This document shows, piece after piece, positions 23,487 to 28,031 of a DNA stretch of 28,031 nt. Each line of letters starts with the position of its first letter. Position 1 is the stretch's first letter. The translations under genes were made by a program, and so were the position numbers. Source of the stretch: Ruminococcaceae bacterium UBA5905 (GTDB lineage: Bacteria; Bacillota; Clostridia; Oscillospirales; Acutalibacteraceae); contig DJEF01000029.1 in assembly GCA_002431285.1 (NCBI GenBank), positions 1-28,031 of the forward strand. The letters are read 5' to 3'. Under the pieces are notes generated by a model, which worked only from the letters and a program-made list of their open reading frames with translations, did no database searches and had not been told where the DNA came from.

Positions 23487-24290
23487 ATGTGGATTGCAAT
23501 ATGTGTGCTGATTTTGCTGGTGTTGGCGCTGCTGTTTCTGGAAATGCCCGCTCTGCGGCGGCATCCCGCCCGGGCGCATATGCAGGGGCGGTATATTGCC
23601 CATCGGGGGCTGCACGATCAGACCCCGGAAACGCCGGAAAACTCCCTGGCGGCTTTTCGGGCGGCGGTGGAGCGGGGCTATGCCATTGAAAACGATATTC
23701 ACCTCACCGCCGATGGGCAGGTGGTGGTGTTCCACGACGACACTCTGGACCGGATGTGCGGGGTGCCGGGGCGTCCGGAGGAGAAAACGCTGGCGCAGCT
23801 GAAGGAGCTGTCGCTGGCGGGCACGGGGGAAAAAATTCCCACGTTGCAGGAATGCTTGGATGTGGTGGACGGGCAGGTGCCGCTGCTCATTGAATTCAAG
23901 TGCGGCACGGTGGAGGGTGCCCGGCAGCTGTGTGCCGCCGCCGACGCCATTCTGACCGGCTACAAGGGCGAATATTGGGTGCAGTCCTTTTATCCCTTTG
24001 TGCTGCAATGGTATAAGCGTCACCGCCCGGATATCTGCCGGGGGCAGCTGTCCGCCGGATTTTATCACGATGCGTTGTCCCACCGGCTGCTGGGGTGTCT
24101 GCTGTTCAACTGTCTGGGACGGCCGGATTTCATTTCCTATGAGCATAGCAACGCCGGAAATGGGTTCCTGCGGCTGAATATCCGCTTGGGGGCGCTGCCG
24201 GTGTGTTGGACGCTCCGCTCTCCGGAGGAGCTGGAGCGGGCAAGGCGGGTGTTCCGCACATACATTTTTGAGTTGTTTATTCCGCAATAA
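23487..24290 (+). CDS. Membrane-anchored glycerophosphodiester phosphodiesterase, 267 aa
   Basis: This GDPD-family enzyme hydrolyses glycerophosphodiesters to glycerol-3-phosphate and an alcohol. An N-terminal membrane helix (about 2-19) is followed by AHRGLHDQTPETPENSLAAF, with the catalytic His, and ENDIHLTADGQVVVFHDDTL with the metal-binding Glu/Asp and second His. LLIEFK follows. A normal GDPD barrel length follows the anchor. It lies 21 nt after the MFS gene and is probably cotranscribed with it, which makes a glycerophospho-compound a possible MFS substrate, though this is only context. Confidence 0.9.
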   Translation: MWIAICVLILLVLALLFLEMPALRRHPARAHMQGRYIAHRGLHDQTPETPENSLAAFRAAVERGYAIENDIHLTADGQVVVFHDDTLDRMCGVPGRPEEKTLAQLKELSLAGTGEKIPTLQECLDVVDGQVPLLIEFKCGTVEGARQLCAAADAILTGYKGEYWVQSFYPFVLQWYKRHRPDICRGQLSAGFYHDALSHRLLGCLLFNCLGRPDFISYEHSNAGNGFLRLNIRLGALPVCWTLRSPEELERARRVFRTYIFELFIPQ

Positions 24291-24326
24291 GGTGCGCGGG
24301 ACTGCACCGGTGACGGAAACCCCGGC

Positions 24327-24379
24327 TTGCAACCTCTTGCATGGCGTGGTATACTATAAGGTAGCTCGTCCGAACGAGC
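24327..24379 (+). promoter_or_regulatory. Promoter with palindromic element, CobW operon
   Basis: TTGCAA (24327-24332) and TATACT (24350-24355) have a 17-nt spacer. Just after the -10, GCTCGT-CCGA-ACGAGC (24364-24379) is a perfect 6-bp inverted repeat at the expected transcription start. It could be an operator for a metal-responsive repressor or a short 5' hairpin. It has TCGT/ACGA ends like the Zur box, but the centre differs. Confidence 0.6.
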
Positions 24380-24406
24380 GGAAATTGCAGAAAAGAGTGA
24401 TCGTAT

Positions 24407-25597
24407 ATGACGAAAATTGATGTGTTCTCCGGCTTTTTGGGCGCCGGAAAGACCACACTGATCAAAAAGCTGATCGCCGAGGCCTATACGGGTGAAAAGC
24501 TGGTGTTGATCGAGAACGAATTCGGCGAGATCGGCATCGACGGCGGATTCCTCAAGGAGGCCGGTATCGAGATCACCGAGATGAATTCCGGCTGCATCTG
24601 CTGCAGTCTGGTGGGGGATTTTACCAAGGCGCTGGAAAAGGTGCTGGAGGAGCTGCACCCGGATCGGATCCTCATTGAGCCGTCCGGCGTGGGCAAGCTC
24701 AGCGACGTGATCCGGGCGGTGCGCAAGGTGGAAAGCCCGGAGGTGGCGCTCAATTCCTTTACCACAGTGGCAGATGCCACTAAATGTAAGATGTATATGA
24801 AAAATTTCGGCGAGTTCTATAACGATCAGGTGGAGCATGCCGGGTGCATCGTGCTCAGCCGTACCGACGGTATGAGTGAGGAAAAGCGGGAGGCTTGTGT
24901 GGCGCTGCTGCGGGAGCGCAACCCGGATGCGGTGATCGTCACCACCCCCTGGCCGCAGCTGGACGGCAGCCGGATTTTGGCGGCGATGGAGCGCAAGGAC
25001 ACCCTCAAGGAGGCACTGGAAAAGCTGGCCGAGGAGGATGTCTGCCCGGTATGCGGTCATCATCATGATCATGACGAGGATGAGCACGAGCATGAACATC
25101 ATCATCACCACGACGAGGATGAGGATGAGCACGAGCACCATCATCACCACGATCACGACGAAGACGAGGATGAACACGAGCATCATCACCATCACGACGA
25201 GGATGAGGACGAACACGAGCATCATCACCATCATGACCACGATGAGGACGGTTGCTGCTGCGGGCATGACCATGATCATGAGCATCACCACCATCATCAT
25301 GCGGACGAGGTGTTCACCAGCTGGGGTGTGGAAACGACCCTGACCTTCACCGCCGCCGGAATTCAGCAGGCGCTGGAGGCGTTGGCGCAGACGGACAAGT
25401 ACGGCACGGTGCTGCGGGCGAAGGGTATTGTCGCCGGCGAGGGCGGTCAATGGATCCACTTCGACTATGTGCCGGGGGCGCCGGATGTGCGTACCGGCGG
25501 CGCGGATGTGATCGGCCGGCTGTGCGTGATCGGCTCCAAGCTGAATAAGCCGGCGCTGGCGGCGCTGTTCCATGTGCCCTATACGGAGGAAAACTGA
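24407..25597 (+). CDS. CobW/COG0523 family metal GTPase with His-rich loop, 396 aa
   Basis: This G3E-family GTPase is of the kind that delivers zinc or other metals to enzymes. The P-loop FSGFLGAGKTTLIKKL, the ENEFGEIGIDGG switch region, the metal motif CICC and the EPSGVGKL Walker-B region are present. The C-terminal CobW domain (from about 300) is split off by a low-complexity stretch at about residues 219-302 with roughly 40 His plus Asp/Glu, and with CPVCG before and GCCCG inside it. The stretch is built from near-repeats of HHHHHDEDEDEHE (13 or 15 residues). It probably buffers or senses metal. Repeat number may vary between strains. Confidence 0.93.
   Translation: MTKIDVFSGFLGAGKTTLIKKLIAEAYTGEKLVLIENEFGEIGIDGGFLKEAGIEITEMNSGCICCSLVGDFTKALEKVLEELHPDRILIEPSGVGKLSDVIRAVRKVESPEVALNSFTTVADATKCKMYMKNFGEFYNDQVEHAGCIVLSRTDGMSEEKREACVALLRERNPDAVIVTTPWPQLDGSRILAAMERKDTLKEALEKLAEEDVCPVCGHHHDHDEDEHEHEHHHHHDEDEDEHEHHHHHDHDEDEDEHEHHHHHDEDEDEHEHHHHHDHDEDGCCCGHDHDHEHHHHHHADEVFTSWGVETTLTFTAAGIQQALEALAQTDKYGTVLRAKGIVAGEGGQWIHFDYVPGAPDVRTGGADVIGRLCVIGSKLNKPALAALFHVPYTEEN
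25056..25302 (+). repeat. Low-complexity CAT/CAC-GAY repeat inside the COG0523 gene
   Basis: About 250 nt of tandem near-repeats (39-45 nt units) encode the His/Asp/Glu loop. Synonymous changes (CAT/CAC, GAT/GAC, GAG/GAA) between units suggest selection at the protein level rather than a very recent expansion. Confidence 0.85.
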
Positions 25598-25598
25598 T

Positions 25599-26540
25599 AT
25601 GGAAATTCCGGTGTATCTGTTTACCGGCTTTCTGGAGTCCGGCAAGACCAGTTTCATTCAGGAAACGCTGGAGGATAAGCGCTTCAATAAAGGCGAGCGG
25701 ACGCTGGTGCTGCTGTGTGAGGAGGGCGAGGTGGAGCTGGAGCCCTCCAAATATCCGGGGAAGAACGTGTACATCGAGACGGTGGAGGAGCCGTCTCAGC
25801 TGACGGCGGAGACTCTCGCCGGATGGCAGAAGCAGCATCGGGCGCAGCGGGTCATCATCGAATATAACGGTATGTGGCTGCTGCAAACGCTGTTTGATGC
25901 CATGCCCGCCGACTGGACCATCTATCAGGAGCTGATGTTCGCGGATGCCAACACCTTTCTGAGCTATAACGCCAATATGCGGGGTCTGGTGGTGGATAAG
26001 CTGAACACCCCCGAATTGGTGGTGTTCAACCGGATGCCCAAGGATATGGACAAGCTGCCTCTGCACAAGATCGTGCGGGGGATCAGCCGCCGTCCGGAGA
26101 TCGCCTACGACCACGGCGGGGACGATGTGGAATACGACGACATCGAGGATCCGCTTCCCTTCGACGTGAATGCCCCGGTGATCGAGATCGCGGACAGTGA
26201 CTATGCCCTGTGGTATCGGGATCTGTCGGAAAATATGGATGCATATAAGGGGAAAACCGTGCAATTCAAGGGCCAGGTGGTGCAGGATAAGACCGTTCCG
26301 GCGGGCTGCTTCATCATTGGGCGGCCGCTGATGACCTGCTGCGTGGAGGACATTCGCTTCGCGGGGCTTGCCTGCGAATGGCCGGATGCGGCGCAGCTGC
26401 CCCTCAAGGCCTGGGTGCAGGTGCGGGCGACTCTGTCGGTGCGCAAGCACCCCTGTTACGGGCGGGTCGGCCCGGTGCTGACGGCGGTCGCGGTGGAAAA
26501 AGCCGAGGCTCCCGAGAAAGAAGTGGCCACATTCTACTAA
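25599..26540 (+). CDS. CobW-like GTPase N-domain fused to a YcgQ/TIGR03943-like C-domain, 313 aa
   Basis: The N-terminal part (1 to about 190) has a P-loop TGFLESGKTSFIQETL like COG0523. It lacks the CxCC metal motif, and IIEYNGMW replaces the usual EPSG block, so GTPase activity may be altered. The C-terminal part (about 210-300) carries YKGKTVQFKGQVVQD, CFIIGRPLMTCCVEDI and WVQVRATL, resembling the OB-like domain of YcgQ proteins that pair with DUF318 permeases. GGAGGA lies 8 nt before ATG 25599, one nt after the previous stop. It is probably a partner of the upstream metal GTPase. No permease gene is visible here. Confidence 0.8.
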   Translation: MEIPVYLFTGFLESGKTSFIQETLEDKRFNKGERTLVLLCEEGEVELEPSKYPGKNVYIETVEEPSQLTAETLAGWQKQHRAQRVIIEYNGMWLLQTLFDAMPADWTIYQELMFADANTFLSYNANMRGLVVDKLNTPELVVFNRMPKDMDKLPLHKIVRGISRRPEIAYDHGGDDVEYDDIEDPLPFDVNAPVIEIADSDYALWYRDLSENMDAYKGKTVQFKGQVVQDKTVPAGCFIIGRPLMTCCVEDIRFAGLACEWPDAAQLPLKAWVQVRATLSVRKHPCYGRVGPVLTAVAVEKAEAPEKEVATFY

Positions 26541-26558
26541 AATCTCGCTACTCAATCG

Positions 26559-26652
26559 GCGAAATGTGACAAATCATTACATTTTAGTGATTTTATGCGA
26601 TAAAGTATTGACAATCCCGCAGGAGGGTGTATAATACACTCAAACCTGCGGG
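26559..26652 (+). promoter_or_regulatory. Promoter and composite dyad upstream of the transporter leader
   Basis: TTGACA (26608-26613) and TATAAT (26630-26635) are separated by 16 nt. The -10 lies in a 13-bp dyad GTGTAT-A-ATACAC (26627-26639), itself flanked by CCCGCAGG (26616-26623) and CCTGCGGG (26645-26652). For RNA reading through from the CobW genes, the outer arms plus GTTGTTATTTTT could act as a terminator. For this promoter they surround the start site like an operator. Upstream GCGAAAT (26559) and TGCGAT (26596) match the aromatic operon promoter. Confidence 0.75.
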
Positions 26653-26686
26653 GTTGTTATTTTTACTGAAAGGCGGCGACGGCAGC

Positions 26687-26773
26687 ATGGCACGATTTAC
26701 TCGATTTACGTATGCCTATGCGTATATGCACAGCCGGATGGGTCGCCTGCAGCCGCAGCAGAAGGGGCGCTGA
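26687..26773 (+). CDS. Putative Phe/Tyr-rich leader peptide, 28 codons
   Basis: This short ORF, too short for ordinary gene calling, begins ATG 26687 and ends TGA 26771. Its first half reads MARFTRFTYAYAYM: Phe at positions 4 and 7 and Tyr at 9, 11 and 13, all with TTT/TAT codons. GAAAGG/AAGGCGG (26668-26676) is a modest ribosome site. It is followed by a strong terminator with a 14-bp alternative helix, in front of an amino acid type ABC transporter. This is the arrangement of a ribosome-sensed attenuator. No Trp codons are present. Confidence 0.65.
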   Translation: MARFTRFTYAYAYMHSRMGRLQPQQKGR

Positions 26774-26841
26774 GTCAGCGTACCCGGTGGGAGCGATCCA
26801 TTCGGCGGAGTGCATCCGTTGGATGGGTCTTTTTTGTTTTT
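26733..26841 (+). promoter_or_regulatory. Transcription attenuator with antiterminator, transporter operon
   Basis: Terminator: 26795-26809 pairs with 26815-26829 in a 15-bp stem (with G-T pairs) around GTGCA, followed by TTTTTTGTTTTTG. Antiterminator: GCCGGATGGGTCGC (26733-26746) can pair with GCGATCCATTCGGC (26793-26806), 14 contiguous pairs of which two are G-T, which removes the terminator's 5' arm. GGATGGGTC occurs exactly both at 26736 and in the terminator's 3' arm at 26821. The antiterminator 5' strand starts 8 nt after the last Tyr codon of the leader ORF. Mutual exclusion is evident from the sequence; Phe/Tyr sensing is inferred. Confidence 0.8.
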
Positions 26842-26909
26842 GTCTGCTGTCCGTTCCTCCGGGGGCGGATGAAAATAAGAAGCATTGAGTGGAAAGGAAG
26901 CGTTTTTCA

Positions 26910-27863
26910 ATGAAAAAGAGTATGGCATTGGTTTTGGCATTGGCACTGGCGCTGGGCGTATTGCTGTGCGGCTGCGGCGGCCAGACGAGCAAGTATACGG
27001 TGGGGATCTGTCAGCTGGCGCAGCATCCGGCGCTGGATGCGGCCACCGAGGGCTTCAAGGAGGCGCTGAAAGCCGAATTGGGCGAGGATGTGTCCATTCT
27101 GGAGCAGAATGCCTCCGGCGAGGCCAACAACTGCTCCACCATCATCAACGGATTCGTGTCCAAAAAGGTCGATCTGATCATGGCGAATGCGACCTCGCCT
27201 CTGCAGGCGGCGGCTTCCGCCACCTCCACCATCCCGGTGCTGGGTACTTCTGTGACGGATTACGCCACGGCGCTGGAGATCAAGGACTGGACCGGCACGG
27301 TGGGCACCAATGTGTCCGGCACCTCCGATCTGGCGCCGCTGGATCAGCAGGCGGCAATGATCAAGGAATGGTTCCCCGATAAAAAGACGGTGGGGCTGCT
27401 CTACTGCTCCGCTGAGGCTAACAGCCAGTATCAGGTGGATGTGATGACCGCAGAGCTGACCAAGCTGGGCTATACCTGCACGCCCTATACCTTCACCGAT
27501 TCCAACGATGTGGCCTCTGTGACCCAGAAGGCCTGCGGCGAGGTGGACGTGATCTACATTCCCACCGACAATACGGCGGCCAACAATACCGAGGCCATCG
27601 CCAACGTGGTGCTGCCCGCCAAGGTGCCGGTGATCGCCGGTGAGGCCGGCATCTGCTCCGGCTGCGGCGTGGCGACCCTGTCCATCGACTATAAGGATCT
27701 GGGCATCGCCACCGGCAAGATGGCGGCCAAGATTCTCAAGGGTGAGGCGGATGTGAAAACCATGCCGGTGGAGTATGCCACGAAGTTTACCAAACTCTAC
27801 AACAAGGATAACTGCGAAAAGCTGGGTCTGACCGCTCCCGAGGGCTATACGGTGCAGGAGTGA
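26910..27863 (+). CDS. ABC transporter substrate-binding lipoprotein, TrpX-like, 317 aa
   Basis: This is a periplasmic-binding-type lipoprotein of the ABC_sub_bind family (TrpX/YhfQ-like), often linked to aromatic amino acid uptake in Firmicutes. A Lys-hydrophobic signal ends in the lipobox LCGC with the modified Cys at position 22. The mature part has YTVGICQLAQHPALDAATEG, IMANATSPLQ, VLGTSVTDY and IPTDNTAANNTEAIANV, typical of the family. The start is ATG 26910 behind AAGGAAG. A permease gene begins 43 nt later. The Phe/Tyr-rich leader suggests Phe or Tyr as ligand rather than Trp; binding specificity itself is not readable. Confidence 0.88.
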   Translation: MKKSMALVLALALALGVLLCGCGGQTSKYTVGICQLAQHPALDAATEGFKEALKAELGEDVSILEQNASGEANNCSTIINGFVSKKVDLIMANATSPLQAAASATSTIPVLGTSVTDYATALEIKDWTGTVGTNVSGTSDLAPLDQQAAMIKEWFPDKKTVGLLYCSAEANSQYQVDVMTAELTKLGYTCTPYTFTDSNDVASVTQKACGEVDVIYIPTDNTAANNTEAIANVVLPAKVPVIAGEAGICSGCGVATLSIDYKDLGIATGKMAAKILKGEADVKTMPVEYATKFTKLYNKDNCEKLGLTAPEGYTVQE

Positions 27864-27906
27864 TCTCCACCGCCGGAAAATAATCGAAGAACGGGGTTTT
27901 ATACGC

Positions 27907-28031
27907 ATGGAGTTTTTATTGTCCTTTGTCAATTCACTGCCTGGTGCGGTGGCACAGGGGCTGGTGTGGGCGGTCATGGCCATCGGCGTGTATCTGACTT
28001 TTCGCATTCTGGATGTGGCAGACCTGACGGT
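27907..28031 (+). CDS. ABC transporter permease, partial (window ends inside gene)
   Basis: The first 41 codons of a membrane permease of the LivH/TrpY-like type (BPD_transp_2) are visible: MEFLLSFVNSLPGAVAQG, then VWAVMAIGVYLTFRILDVAD, which is the characteristic beginning of this family. GGGG lies 10 nt before the ATG. The gene runs off the window. It would form the channel for the preceding binding protein, and an ATPase gene is expected further downstream. Confidence 0.85.
   Translation, partial: MEFLLSFVNSLPGAVAQGLVWAVMAIGVYLTFRILDVADLT

Noticed and set aside
21441..24332. 963-codon minus-strand ORF opposite the MFS and GDPD genes
   Set aside because: Low-complexity His/Gln/Arg/Gly composition typical of antisense frames; the plus-strand genes have clear motifs.
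25056..25302. CRISPR-like repeats
   Set aside because: The repeats are in frame, encode His/Asp/Glu and have no unique spacers.
24137..25657. Minus-strand ORF with Met/Val/Ile-rich repeats
   Set aside because: The apparent hydrophobic repeats are the complement of the His/Asp codon repeat of the COG0523 gene.
26785..26800. T-box-like GGTGGGA before the transporter terminator
   Set aside because: Resembles part of the T-box core, but UGGG would require a discriminator C, the ACCGCG part is absent, and no stem I is visible. The duplicated arm and leader ORF explain the region better.

Overview
The window looks like a chromosomal segment of a GC-rich, spore-forming Clostridia bacterium, probably an Oscillospiraceae/Ruminococcaceae-type gut Firmicute. 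The basis is a spoIIID gene, zinc-type L32 next to a DUF177 protein, DUF512-Der-PlsY-GpsA synteny, COG0523 metal GTPases, purine-rich Shine-Dalgarno sites and consensus sigma-A promoters. No rRNA, tRNA, CRISPR, IS element or prophage was seen.

Layout. (1) 1-323 is a non-coding stretch with tandem imperfect repeats, ending in a perfect TTGACA-17-TATAAT promoter. (2) 324-7132 is a rightward housekeeping run: yceD-like DUF177, rpmF, a DUF512 radical-SAM-like protein, der, plsY, gpsA, a pyridoxamine-type kinase and an ECF S component. It has a terminator after rpmF and another at the end. (3) 7268-9179 is a two-component system, followed by spoIIID with a candidate sigma-E promoter. (4) 9836-10459 on the minus strand is an SGNH hydrolase, divergent from the next block. 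(5) 10606-20652 is one long operon holding every enzyme of the common shikimate pathway plus the Phe and Tyr branches: aminotransferase, pheA, aroB, aroC, an aroE-aroK fusion, aroQ, aroA, tyrA and DAHP synthase. A CDP-alcohol phosphatidyltransferase is coupled to its end. (6) 20701-24290 holds a zinc-ribbon DUF2726 membrane protein (minus), a divergent MFS transporter with a large insert, and a glycerophosphodiesterase. (7) 24407-26540 holds two CobW/COG0523 family proteins, one with about 40 His in a low-complexity loop and one fused to a YcgQ-like domain. (8) 26608-28031 is a TrpX-like ABC substrate-binding lipoprotein and the start of its permease.

The most interesting signal is regulatory. 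Both aromatic amino acid loci, the biosynthetic operon at 10848 and the transporter at 26910, are preceded by a promoter, a short Phe/Tyr-rich leader ORF (25 and 28 codons) and an intrinsic terminator. In each case an RNA segment just downstream of the Tyr codons can pair with the 5' side of the terminator. In the transporter leader this alternative helix is 14 contiguous base pairs and uses a 9-nt exact copy of the terminator's 3' arm. This fits ribosome-mediated attenuation sensing Phe/Tyr. Firmicutes usually regulate such genes with T-box RNAs, and I see no T-box core in either leader. The pairings are read directly from the sequence; the mechanism is inference.
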